From assembly GCA_023954255.1 (NCBI GenBank), contig JAMLIH010000024.1, forward strand, positions 1-40,064: a stretch of 40,064 bases of DNA. Reading direction: 5' to 3'. The notes beneath the pieces were generated by a model. It searched no databases. It worked only from the letters and a program-made list of their open reading frames with translations, and was not told where the DNA came from. The position numbers were made by a program, and so were the translations under genes. The DNA comes from Phyllobacteriaceae bacterium (lineage in GTDB: Bacteria > Pseudomonadota > Alphaproteobacteria > Rhizobiales > Rhizobiaceae). The first letter of the stretch is position 1; each line of letters opens with the position of its first letter. Shown piece by piece: positions 16,378-25,104 of the stretch.

Positions 16378-17824
16378 ATGACGATTGCTGCCATCGACCA
16401 GGGAACGACCAGTTCCCGCATTCTCTTTCTTGGCGACAACGCCGACGACGGCAGGCGCAGGCTCGTTCATGCTCTTTCCTGCCCCACCGCAGAACTATCG
16501 AAGCAGGGCTGGGTCGAGCATGACGGCAACGAGTTGCTCGGCAATGTGAAGTGCTGTCTCGAAGGTGGAAGGCCTTGCGGCGGTGGGGCTCGCCAATCAG
16601 GGCGAAAGCTGCCTTGCCTGGGATGCCGCAGATGGCAGCCCGCTCGGGCCGGTCATCGTCTGGCAGGACGAGCGGACGGCGGATGTGACGGCAGCCATGG
16701 AACGGGAAGGCTGCGGGCCGGAGGTGATGCAGCGGGCAGGCCTGCCGCTCGATCCGTACTTCTCCGCTTCAAAGCTCGGCTGGATCGTTCGCAACATTCC
16801 ACGCGCAGGCGAATTGGCTTCGGCGGGAAGGCTGCGGCTTGGAACCACCGATGCCTTCTTCCGCCAGCACCTGACGGGCCGCTTCGAAACCGATATCGCG
16901 ACGGCGTCCAGAACCTCGCTGATGAACATCGAAACCGGCGAATGGGACGAGGAGTTATGCCGCCTGTTCGGCGTTCCCGTCGACGCCCTGCCGCCGATCG
17001 GACCAACCTCCGGCGCGCTTGGCGATCTGCCGGGCGGGGCAAGGCTTGCCGCCAGCATCGTCGACCAGCAGGCGGCGCTTTACGGGCATGGCTGCCGCAA
17101 GGCCGGGGATGCGAAGATCACCTTCGGTACCGGTGCCTTCGCCCAGTGCGTCACCGATGGCCTGCGCCGCCCCGGCAAACCCGGTCCCCTGCCAACGGTT
17201 GCATGGCAGCAAGTGGGTGCGCCCGTTACCTATGCGCTGGACGGCGGGGTCTATGCGGCGGCGGCGGCCATCAACTGGGCGCAGGGTATCGGCCTGTTTG
17301 CCGGTTACGGCGAGATCGATGCCTTTGACGCACCGCCTGCAATCGACCGGGGCTTGGTCTTCATGCCGGCGCTCGCCGGCCTCGGCTGCCCGCACTGGGA
17401 CCGACGGGTGAAGGGAAGCTGGCTCGGGCTCGAACTGTCGACGGGACCGCTCGACATGATGCAGGCCATTCTCGAAGGCATTGCCATGCGGAGCGCAGAG
17501 GTCATCGCCTCCATGGAGGCCGAGCAGCCGATCGCCGGGGCGATATCCATCGACGGCGGATTATCGAAGAACCGATATTTCACCCGCTTTCTGGCAGAGG
17601 CCTGCGAAAGGCAGCTGAAGATTTCCGACGAACCGGAACTGACAGCGGCGGGGCTGATCGAAATGGCGGCAGAGGCTGTTGGCAAGCATGTCCCGCAGGC
17701 CGATGCCGGCAGGATCATCGATGTTGCCGCAACCGGCAAGGAGGCTTCCCGCAGGACGCGCTTTGCGGCTGCGCGGCAGGCGCTGCGTCTGTATGCGGGG
17801 AGCGGCGAAGCGCCTGATGCATGA
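16378..17824 (+). pseudogene. FGGY-family carbohydrate kinase (glycerol kinase-like), frameshifted
   Basis: The first part (from 16378) reads AIDQGTTSSRILFLGD and GWVEHDGNELLGNVKCCLE. Near 16560 the frame is lost. The rest of the kinase continues in the next frame from VEGLAAVGLANQGES through VIVWQDERTAD, DPYFSASKLGWI, VDQQAALYG and DGGLSKNRYFTRFLAEAC. Compared with E. coli GlpK, about nine or ten residues are missing at the join, so the lesion looks like a deletion of about 29 bases (net +1). The sequence at the join is GAAGGTGGAAGG, a short direct repeat. The glycerol-binding Arg83 of E. coli GlpK (NQRET) is Gly here (NQGES), so the original substrate may not have been glycerol. Both halves otherwise look well preserved, which argues for recent damage. 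Confidence 0.85.
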
Positions 17825-17939
17825 AGCCTGCAATTCGTCATTGCAAATCACCGAAAATGTTCTCAAACGCTTTCTTGACCCGGCTCCCCTGGGCCATTAG
17901 GCGCTCGCAATTCATCATCTTCCAAAACCGGAAACGATT

Positions 17940-19181
17940 ATGGCCTTTACCGACCAACTGCTCGACACGATCAGGTCCAAGTTCGCCCATGTGGACAACT
18001 GCCCTTTCCAGGGCAAGCGCATCTTCTTCGAAAATGCCGGCGGCGCGCTGACGCTCAACAGCGTGGTGGAAACCTCCACCGAATACGCAGCCATTCCCGA
18101 CAATCAGGGCCGCGACAACATCGCCTCCAGGGCACTGGTCGCCGCGATCGAGCAGGCACGTCAGGATGCCCGTACCCTGTTCAACGCTTCTTCCGGCCAG
18201 ATGTTCGTCGGCGAGAGCGGGACGGAACTGCTGTTCCGCCTGATCCGCTCAGCCTGCACGGCAGCGCAAGGCGGAAGTGTCCTGGGTTCCACCGTGGAGC
18301 ATCCCGCCTCGCGCAGCGCTGCACGCCACTGGGCAGCAGAGACCGGCAAGCCCTATGTCAGCGTTACCCATGACGATGCCGCAGGCTCGGTCAGCGCAGA
18401 AGCCTATGCCGCAAAGGTTACCCCCGATACGCGGGTTGCCACCATTCTGCATTGTTCGCCGGTCACCGGCGTCGGCAACGATGTGAAGGCGATTGCCGCC
18501 GCCATCCGTGCGAAAGCGCCGGACTGCTTCATCATCGTCGACGGCATCCAGTTTGCCGCCCATGGCGCCATCGACATCGACGGCTACGGCATCGACGGCT
18601 ATGTGATCTCGCCCTACAAGGCCTTCTCCCGGCACGGCTACGGCATCGCCTGGCTTTCCGACCGGCTGGGTGCCGCCAAACACGAATGCCTGATCGACGG
18701 GCCGTCGCTCAACTGGGAGTTCGGCACGCGCGATACCGGCGCCTACGCGACCTTCTCCCGGGTGGTCGAATATCTCGACTGGCTGGGATCGAACTTCACC
18801 GGTTCCGATGACCGGCGCACGCGCATCGAGGCCGCTGCCAAAGCGATCCAGGAACAGGAACACGACCTTTGCGAACTGATGCTGCATGGCGAAGGCAATC
18901 TGACAGGCCTTGCCGACCTGCAGGGTATCAACATCATCGCCGGCACCGGCAATGAAGGCCGCAAGGGCCTCGTCTCCTTCTGGAAGGAAGGCGTTCCTTC
19001 AGCCGAAATCGTGAGCGTGCTCAACGAAAATGGCGTGCGCACCCACACCCGCAAGGCCGACCACTATTCCGGCAACATCCTCAAGCCGCTCGGCCGGGAG
19101 GATTGCGTGCGGGTTTCCGTCTGCCACTACAACTCACGCGCCGAGGTCAAGGAACTGCTCAAGGTCCTCAACGAGATGTGA
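17940..19181 (+). CDS. Aminotransferase class V-fold PLP enzyme (cysteine desulfurase-like)
   Basis: This is a 413-residue PLP enzyme of fold type I. The PLP lysine is Lys227 in VISPYKAFSRHGYGIAWLS. The Asp that holds the pyridine nitrogen lies in CFIIVDGIQFAAHG, and the N-terminal FENAGGALTLNSV is typical of the class V group that includes cysteine desulfurases, kynureninase-like and isopenicillin N epimerase-like enzymes. No NifS/IscS catalytic cysteine loop (SGHK or SSGSAC) is evident. It starts 115 bases after the kinase pseudogene on the same strand and may belong to the same unit. The actual reaction cannot be named. Confidence 0.85.
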   Translation: MAFTDQLLDTIRSKFAHVDNCPFQGKRIFFENAGGALTLNSVVETSTEYAAIPDNQGRDNIASRALVAAIEQARQDARTLFNASSGQMFVGESGTELLFRLIRSACTAAQGGSVLGSTVEHPASRSAARHWAAETGKPYVSVTHDDAAGSVSAEAYAAKVTPDTRVATILHCSPVTGVGNDVKAIAAAIRAKAPDCFIIVDGIQFAAHGAIDIDGYGIDGYVISPYKAFSRHGYGIAWLSDRLGAAKHECLIDGPSLNWEFGTRDTGAYATFSRVVEYLDWLGSNFTGSDDRRTRIEAAAKAIQEQEHDLCELMLHGEGNLTGLADLQGINIIAGTGNEGRKGLVSFWKEGVPSAEIVSVLNENGVRTHTRKADHYSGNILKPLGREDCVRVSVCHYNSRAEVKELLKVLNEM

Positions 19182-19267
19182 CGGCACAACCGTTCGCGGC
19201 CGATCAGAGCGCCACAAAACCGGCCGCATGGTTGGCCTGTTCACAAATCGGGGAATCGAAGACTGGG

Positions 19268-19344
19268 TGGTACGGTTGGGTGGATTCGAACCACCGACCT
19301 CTAGAGCCACAATCTAGCGCTCTAACCAACTGAGCTACAACCGC
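19268..19344 (-). tRNA. tRNA-His (GTG anticodon), alphaproteobacterial type without G-1
   Basis: The minus strand folds as a full cloverleaf. The acceptor arms are GCGGTTG and CAACCGT, the D stem GCTC/GAGC, the anticodon stem CTAGA/TCTAG with loop TTGTGGC (anticodon GTG), and the T stem GGTGG/CCACC with TTCGAAT. CCA is encoded. The first pair is G1:U72, the discriminator is A73, and the base before G1 is T. The usual G-1:C73 of tRNA-His is therefore absent, as known for a large alphaproteobacterial group. Confidence 0.97.
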
Positions 19345-19597
19345 ATGGGGCCGTGGCACAGGGCCCGGCGCAACCGGTGCTGAAATACGGTCCCCTTGCA
19401 TCATTTGCAAGCCTCTTTTGCCGCCATCTCCGCTTTTCGCTGCAGCAGGGCCGGCGGGATGGGGCAGACGGCGAGCGGTTTCGCCGATCCGGCGGCGCAG
19501 CGCACCGGCGAAAGCCCCGGAGGCTGCATTAACCGTCTTGAGCATTTCCCGGCGCTTACGGCCCGGGGCTGCTGGACCGGCCCGGTCAAAGCCGATA

Positions 19598-19613
19598 TTA
19601 ATTTTTTCTTAAC
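19598..19613. promoter_or_regulatory. Exact CtrA box upstream of the PdhS-like kinase gene
   Basis: TTAA (19598-19601), seven bases, then TTAAC (19609-19613) match the full CtrA consensus TTAA-N7-TTAAC of alphaproteobacteria. The site ends 18 bases before the kinase start codon, at or just downstream of where a promoter would lie. The surrounding 150 bases are GC-rich, so the AT-rich site stands out. Binding is inferred from the motif. Confidence 0.65.
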
Positions 19614-19631
19614 TATCAGGGTCAGGACCCA

Positions 19632-22600
19632 ATGCGGGGAACGGGTCGGTCACGGGCGAAGCCAATGGGTTATTCCGACTATTCATATCTCGACCTCACC
19701 GTCATGGCTTTTCTGCGCAAGCGGGTGATTTCGCAGGATGCAGCGGTGCTGTTTTCGCCCGAACTCGACCGTGTCCTGTGGGCCAATGCGTTCGGCGCCA
19801 GACTGTTTTCAGGCAGCGGGCTTGCCGAACTGCTCAATGTCCGGCTTTCTACGGCCCATCCGCTGATCCGCCAGATCGCCAACGCGCTGCGCCAGGCCGA
19901 GGAGGACGAGCCGGTTGTCCGGCAGTTGCGGGTCAACCACGGCCTCAACTCCGAACTGGTTCTCAGCGAGATCAGCAAAAGCGTGCTGCCCGACGGCGAT
20001 GAGGCCATCCTGCTCGTCTGCCCGCATGACAGCAGCGAAAGACGGCTGCGCGAGCATCAGCTTGCCCTGGAGGCAGTGCACTCGCTCGAGGATTTTGCCG
20101 CGGCTTCCGCCGTGCTCGATGAATTCGGCCTGGTACTGGCTGCCTCCGAAACCTTCGAGGATTACGAGGTCGACGCCGCCGTGCTCGAGGAACTGGTGCG
20201 CGAAGTGGACGAAGAAGCCGACCGGCTGGTCAAGCGGCCCGTTCCGGCGAGCGGCGGCAGGATGCTGCCGGCAGGTGTCGGCAAGATCCGCGATCATCCG
20301 GCCCGCTTCCTGATCGTGCTGGCCGACGATGCCGATGACGGCATCGAAGCGGATGACGGGGTGCCGGACGCAACCCTGCCGGAAACCGGTTTTGCCGCCG
20401 ACGAGGCAAGCCATGCCCATCAGGGCGGTCTGCCACCATGGCTGGAGCCGGTTGCCGAAACGGAGGATGCCGTTGAAGGCAGCCTCGAAACGGAGACGGC
20501 TGAATACGGCACCGAACCGCAGGACGAAGAGTACGATGCCGGCGAACCGGCACTGGAGGGGACCCTCGGAGAGCCGGCCGAAGCTGAAGCCGATGAAAGT
20601 GCACCTGCCGCCCCGGCAAGCCGGTCGCTGCTCGACCGCTGGTATTTCGGCAGCAATCGCGGCGATGCCCCTGCAGACAGCGAGGACGGCGACGAAGAGC
20701 AGGAATCAGACAGCGAGCCGGCATTGGCCACCAGCGAACAGGCCGACGAGGAGCAGGCACCTCGTGAAACGGCAGCAGTGGAAACCGTCGCTGAGACGAC
20801 AACAAAGGCCGAACCCGTTTCTTCCCGGTTTGCCTTTGTGATCGACCGCGAACAGATCATACGTTCGGTCAGCGACGGGCTGGCGGCCGCGGTCGGCGAG
20901 CGTTCGGCCGACATCGTCGGCAAGCACTGGAAAACGGTTGCCGCAGAGCGCGGGTTTGACGAGGACGGCGCGATCCTCAACCTGCTGTCGAAATCCGATA
21001 CCTGGTCTGGCCGCAGCGTGCTGTGGCCGATCGAGGGAACCGACATGAGCGTTCCGGTCGATCTGGCAGCCCTGCCCGCATATGACCGCGAGCGCACCTT
21101 CGACGGGTACCGGGGTTTCGGCGTGATCCGCTTGGCCGACACGATGGTCGATCCCGAGGCGCGCGGCATGCGTCTGGGCGATCTTGCCGACGATGACGGG
21201 GCCATGCCCGGTGACGAGATGCCGGAGGAACCCGATTTCAGGACCGGCTGGTCCACCGACATCGCCTCCGAAGACCGGATTGCGGACGGAACGCCGGAAG
21301 AAGAAGACGGCGAAGCGCTTTCAGACAGCCCCGCCGCAAGAGACCCCGGAAGAGACAATGTCTACCGCCTGCCCGACCGCCATGCCACGCGTTCGGAGGA
21401 AGGGGAGGATACGGAAGAAGAGGATTACGGCACCGGCGACGGCAGCCTGTCAGGCAGGGAAAAGCGGAACTTTTCAGAGATTCGCCGTTCGCTATCGCCG
21501 GTGGATGAAGAAACCGGCGGGGAAGAAATGCAGGAAGCCGATGAGGCGGAAGGCGTTGCAGATGATGACCTGGCAGCCTTCAGCGGCGCATCGGACGAAG
21601 CGGCGGAGCACGATCCTGCCACGGATTTCGAACCGCCCCTGGGCGCAAGCGGCCTGACCGACGCCGCCATCATCTTTCAGGGCGGCAGGACGCTGCACGC
21701 AAGCGAGGCGCTGCTGGCTCTGACGGGCTATGACGATGTCGAGGACCTGAAGGCGGCAGGCGGGCTCGAAGCCCTGCTCACCGGCTGGGAGGACGATGAG
21801 CCGCAGGAGGGGCACAGCCGGGAAAGCGGCATGCAAATCCGCCGCCGCGACGGCGCAGCCGTCAATGTGCGCTGCCGGCTGCACCGGCTGAAATGGGCAG
21901 ACGGCAATGCGCTGGCAATGTCGTTCAGCGAGGCCCAGCCTTCGAAAGGCGAAGAGAAAATCGCGCTCGATATGGTTCGGGTCAGCGAGTTGGAGAACAT
22001 TCTCGACACCGCAGCCGACGGCATCGTCACGCTGGATGTCAACGGCCTTGTCCAGTCGCTCAATCCGTCCGGCGAGGCGCTTTTCGGCATCAGCCAGGCG
22101 CAGGTTGTCGGCGAACCGTTCGTCGACCTGTTTTCAAGCGAAAGCCACCACCAGATTCTGACCTATATGGAGTCGATCTCCCGCAATGGCGATGAGAGCG
22201 AAGTCCAGCGCATGATGCAGCAGGGCTTCGAGGCGACCGGCCGTGAAGCCAATGGCGGCTCGATCCCGCTGTTCCTGACGCTTGGCAAGGTCGGCCGCGA
22301 AGGCAATCTCTGCGCCGTGCTGCGCGATCTTACCGACTGGAAGAAGACCGAGCAGGAACTGGTCAAGGCGCGCAAGCAGGCCGAGGATTCAAGCGAGCAC
22401 AAGACTCGTTTCCTTTCCCAGGTAAGCCATGAAATCCGCGAGCCGCTGACCGCCATTATCGGCTTTTCCGACATCATGCTGGAAGAGCGCTTCGGCCCCG
22501 TCGGCAACGAGCGCTACCGGGATTATCTCAGGGACATCAACCGTTCCGGCGGGCATGTGCTCGATCTGGTCAACGATCTGCTGAACATCTCGAAGATCGA

Positions 22601-23168
22601 AAGCGGCAAGCTGGAGCTTGAATTCGAGGCGGTCGACCTCAACCGGCTGGTATCGGAAACCGTGTCACTGCTGCAGCCGCAGGCCAACCGGCGCCGCATC
22701 ATCACCCGAACCTCGCTTTCCCAGGCAGTGCCGAAAGTGGTGGCTGATGCCCGCAGCATCCGACAGGTGATCCTCAATCTGGTCGGCAATGCGATCAATC
22801 ATTCGCCGGAGAACACCCAGGTCATCGTCTCGACGACGCTGGAGGAAAACGGCGAGGTGGCATTGCGGGTCCGCGACAATGGTGACGGCATGTCGCCCGG
22901 CCAGGTGGAGCAGGTGTTGCAGGCGGGCAAGCCGTTCGACCTTGAAACCGTTGCCCGAAGCGATCAGGCGCGTCAGGGCCGCGACCAGACCATGGCCGGC
23001 GCCGCTGTACCGCCCGCCGGCGGCGCATTCGTCCGCCACGGCCTGGGGCTGCCGCTGACCAAGGCGCTGGTGGAGGCGAACCGGGCCTATTTCGAGCTTG
23101 AAAGCACACTTGGCGAGGGAACGGTGGTGCACGTCCTGTTTCCCTCCCAGCGCGTTCTTGCCGACTGA
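19632..23168 (+). CDS. Large cytosolic PAS sensor histidine kinase of the PdhS/DivJ/PleC type
   Basis: This 1,178-residue kinase has no convincing membrane segment. The N-terminal domain (about 1-170) is conserved-looking (YSYLDLTVMAFLRKRVISQDAAVLF). A long acidic, low-complexity region with many Glu/Asp follows, broken by PAS-like segments at about 398-470 and 674-760. A clear PAS domain is at about 785-900 (LENILDTAADGIVTLDVNG). The phospho-acceptor is His933 in SHEIREPLTAIIGFSDIMLEE. The ATPase boxes are N (LNLVGNAINHSPEN, about 1048), G1 (RDNGDGMS, about 1080) and G2 (HGLGLPLTKALVE, about 1136). The H-box and ERFGPVGNERYRDYL are close to PdhS of Brucella and Sinorhizobium, which act on DivK upstream of CtrA. 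Met at 19665 is an alternative start. Confidence 0.9.
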   Translation: MRGTGRSRAKPMGYSDYSYLDLTVMAFLRKRVISQDAAVLFSPELDRVLWANAFGARLFSGSGLAELLNVRLSTAHPLIRQIANALRQAEEDEPVVRQLRVNHGLNSELVLSEISKSVLPDGDEAILLVCPHDSSERRLREHQLALEAVHSLEDFAAASAVLDEFGLVLAASETFEDYEVDAAVLEELVREVDEEADRLVKRPVPASGGRMLPAGVGKIRDHPARFLIVLADDADDGIEADDGVPDATLPETGFAADEASHAHQGGLPPWLEPVAETEDAVEGSLETETAEYGTEPQDEEYDAGEPALEGTLGEPAEAEADESAPAAPASRSLLDRWYFGSNRGDAPADSEDGDEEQESDSEPALATSEQADEEQAPRETAAVETVAETTTKAEPVSSRFAFVIDREQIIRSVSDGLAAAVGERSADIVGKHWKTVAAERGFDEDGAILNLLSKSDTWSGRSVLWPIEGTDMSVPVDLAALPAYDRERTFDGYRGFGVIRLADTMVDPEARGMRLGDLADDDGAMPGDEMPEEPDFRTGWSTDIASEDRIADGTPEEEDGEALSDSPAARDPGRDNVYRLPDRHATRSEEGEDTEEEDYGTGDGSLSGREKRNFSEIRRSLSPVDEETGGEEMQEADEAEGVADDDLAAFSGASDEAAEHDPATDFEPPLGASGLTDAAIIFQGGRTLHASEALLALTGYDDVEDLKAAGGLEALLTGWEDDEPQEGHSRESGMQIRRRDGAAVNVRCRLHRLKWADGNALAMSFSEAQPSKGEEKIALDMVRVSELENILDTAADGIVTLDVNGLVQSLNPSGEALFGISQAQVVGEPFVDLFSSESHHQILTYMESISRNGDESEVQRMMQQGFEATGREANGGSIPLFLTLGKVGREGNLCAVLRDLTDWKKTEQELVKARKQAEDSSEHKTRFLSQVSHEIREPLTAIIGFSDIMLEERFGPVGNERYRDYLRDINRSGGHVLDLVNDLLNISKIESGKLELEFEAVDLNRLVSETVSLLQPQANRRRIITRTSLSQAVPKVVADARSIRQVILNLVGNAINHSPENTQVIVSTTLEENGEVALRVRDNGDGMSPGQVEQVLQAGKPFDLETVARSDQARQGRDQTMAGAAVPPAGGAFVRHGLGLPLTKALVEANRAYFELESTLGEGTVVHVLFPSQRVLAD

Positions 23169-23250
23169 ACAGAGGCCGGCACCCGCGGCGGCGAAACGCG
23201 CAGGTGACCGGCTGGCGGTTCTGGGTTAAACGAGCCCGGACGGAAATCCA

Positions 23251-24987
23251 GTGCAGTCAAGCAATGCCATGAGCGGCCAGAACGTACCCATCCATCCGGC
23301 TTTCAGCAGCAAGGACGCCAATGCGGCGATCCTGCCGCTGGGCATTTACGTCATTGCCATTCTGGCGGTGCTGCCGCTTGCCGGGCTGATCTATCAGGCA
23401 AGCGGGGACAGCCGGGATGTCTGGCCTCACCTGATTTCCTTCGTTCTGCCGTCATCCATCACCACCACGCTTGTTCTTCTGGCAGGCGTCGCGCTGGGGA
23501 CGTTTGCCATCGGCGCCACAACCGCATGGCTGGCGAGCCGGTACCGGTTTCCCCTCAGCGGGGTTTTCCAGTGGGCGCTTGTGCTGCCGATTGCTACCCC
23601 AACCTATGTGGCGGCCTATACCTGGATCGAGTTTTCCGACTACACGGGGCCGCTGCAACAACTGGTCCGCAATCTGGGCGGCTACAACAGTTCCACGGAA
23701 TACTGGTTTTTCGAACTGCGCTCGACGGGCGGGGCGATCTTCCTGCTTTCGGTGGTTCTGTTTCCCTATGTCTATCTGCCGGCCCGGCTTTCCTTCCAGT
23801 CTCTGGGTACCTCAATGCTGGATGTCGCCCGTATTCTCGGCGCCGGCCCGGTGCGGCTGTTCCTGCGGGTCGCCCTGCCGGCGGCGCGTCCGGCGATCGC
23901 GATCGGTGTCATCCTGGCGCTGATGGAAACGCTCAACGACATCGGGGCGGTGGAATATCTCGGCGTGCGCACCCTCACCTTCTCGGTTTTCGACACTTGG
24001 CTCAACCGCTCCAGCCTTGCAGGCGCAGCCCAGCTTTCCCTGACCCTGCTGCTGTTCGTCGGCGTGCTGATCGTGCTTGAGCGCCGGCTGAGGGCGCGGC
24101 AGAGCTTCCATGAGGGGCGCCAGAGCCGGCAGGCGATCGAGAAAATCCAGCTAAAAGGGCCGAAGGCGTGGCTTGCGACGCTGGCCTGCGCCCTGCCCGT
24201 CGCCTTCGGCTTTGCCATTCCGCTGATCGAGATGGCCGGCAGCATTCTGCGGCGCCCCGAGCAGATTACCCATCTGGCGCTGCTGCAGGCTTCCGCCAAC
24301 AGCCTGACGGTGGCCATCGCAACGGCCTTGCTGTGCGTGGTGACCGGGTTCGTGCTGGCCCAGGCGCGGCGCCATGCTGCAGGTTCCGCCATCCGCGCGG
24401 CAACGCTTGCCTCGGGCTTCGGCTACGCAGTTCCCGGCACGATCCTGGCCATCGGCGTGCTGACGGCGATGACGGGCATCGACAACCATGTTTCCCGTCT
24501 TGCCTTCTGGCTCACCGGACACAAAACCGGGCTGCTCCTGTCGGGGTCGCTGGCAATCATCGTATTCGCCTGTTCGGTTCGGTTCCTGGCCGTGGCGCTC
24601 GGAAATATCGAGGCCGGCTATGCCCGGATATCGCCCAATCTGTCCGCGGCAGCGCGCACACTTGGCCGCAGCGGCGAACAGGTGGTCTTTCAGGTGGAAT
24701 TGCCGCTGCTTTTCAAGACCCTGAGCGTCGCAGCCCTCCTGGTGATCGTTGAAACGATGAAGGAATTGTCGGCAACCATGCTGCTTCGGCCCTTCAATTT
24801 CGACACGCTGGCCACCTTTGTCTACAGCCACGCCTCCCGGGCCATGTTCGAACAGGCAGCTTTCGCGGCCCTGCTGATCGTACTGATCGGCCTGGTTCCC
24901 GTATATCTGTTAACGCGGGTGTTCATAACGGGACAGGAACAAGCGGAAGGGCAAAAAAAAATGCGGACCAGGACGGTCCGCAGTTAG
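23251..24987 (+). CDS. ABC transporter permease, iron(III) type (fused two-domain, SfuB/FbpB-like)
   Basis: This is a 578-residue membrane protein made of two tandem permease domains of about six helices each. The two cytoplasmic EAA-type loops, which contact the ATPase, are LGTSMLDVARILGAGPVRLFLRVALP and IEAGYARISPNLSAAARTLG. Fused permeases of this type import ferric iron from a periplasmic binding protein. No binding protein or ATPase gene is nearby, so its partners must be encoded elsewhere. The start is GTG at 23251; an ATG at 23269 is possible. The last codons, about 12 residues (QKKMRTRTVRS), are made from a minus-strand terminator hairpin, so the natural end of the protein may once have been earlier. 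Confidence 0.9.
   Translation: MQSSNAMSGQNVPIHPAFSSKDANAAILPLGIYVIAILAVLPLAGLIYQASGDSRDVWPHLISFVLPSSITTTLVLLAGVALGTFAIGATTAWLASRYRFPLSGVFQWALVLPIATPTYVAAYTWIEFSDYTGPLQQLVRNLGGYNSSTEYWFFELRSTGGAIFLLSVVLFPYVYLPARLSFQSLGTSMLDVARILGAGPVRLFLRVALPAARPAIAIGVILALMETLNDIGAVEYLGVRTLTFSVFDTWLNRSSLAGAAQLSLTLLLFVGVLIVLERRLRARQSFHEGRQSRQAIEKIQLKGPKAWLATLACALPVAFGFAIPLIEMAGSILRRPEQITHLALLQASANSLTVAIATALLCVVTGFVLAQARRHAAGSAIRAATLASGFGYAVPGTILAIGVLTAMTGIDNHVSRLAFWLTGHKTGLLLSGSLAIIVFACSVRFLAVALGNIEAGYARISPNLSAAARTLGRSGEQVVFQVELPLLFKTLSVAALLVIVETMKELSATMLLRPFNFDTLATFVYSHASRAMFEQAAFAALLIVLIGLVPVYLLTRVFITGQEQAEGQKKMRTRTVRS
24953..24982 (-). terminator. Rho-independent terminator (minus strand) inside the end of the permease gene
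   Basis: On the minus strand an 8-bp stem TGCGGACC/GGTCCGCA (24982-24962) with a five-base loop is followed by nine T (24961-24953). It is a textbook intrinsic terminator. It lies about 200 bases past the acetoacetyl-CoA synthetase stop and inside the last codons of the plus-strand permease gene. Confidence 0.88.
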
Positions 24988-25060
24988 AATTCAAAGGGCA
25001 CTTCCGGATCTTAGAGAGAGCGATAACGCGAATAATCTGGATGTTGATGCGAGAATGGAC
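24953..25060 (-). ncRNA. Candidate small RNA on the minus strand, 5' end uncertain
   Basis: Between the convergent permease and acetoacetyl-CoA synthetase genes there is a 190-base AT-richer stretch with no open frame. On the minus strand it ends in a strong intrinsic terminator. Before it lie a short GCG-TTAT-CGC hairpin (around 25020-25030) and an unpaired-looking stretch with CCGGAAGTGCCC and TTTGAATTCTAACTGC. Size and layout fit a trans-acting small RNA of about 80-110 bases. It might belong to the alphaproteobacterial suhB/mmgR family, but I cannot confirm that from memory of the family sequence. The alternative is that this is only the 3' UTR of the synthetase message. Confidence 0.45.
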
Positions 25061-25079
25061 CCAAATTCTTACCAACTCC

Positions 25080-25104
25080 TTAACCGGACTTAACAGATTT
25101 TAAC
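25080..25104. repeat. Three TTAAC repeats phased at exactly 10 bp
   Basis: TTAAC occurs at 25080-25084, 25090-25094 and 25100-25104, each separated by five bases. A further TTAAC is at 25153-25157. The repeats lie on one face of the helix just upstream (minus-strand sense) of the candidate small RNA. OmpR-type regulators, CtrA included, bind direct repeats one helical turn apart; the CtrA spacing proper is one base longer. Confidence 0.6.

Noticed and set aside
25080-25104. Full CtrA sites in the TTAAC array
   Set aside because: The spacing is TTAA-N6-TTAA, one base short of the CtrA consensus. The exact site is only found at 19598-19613.
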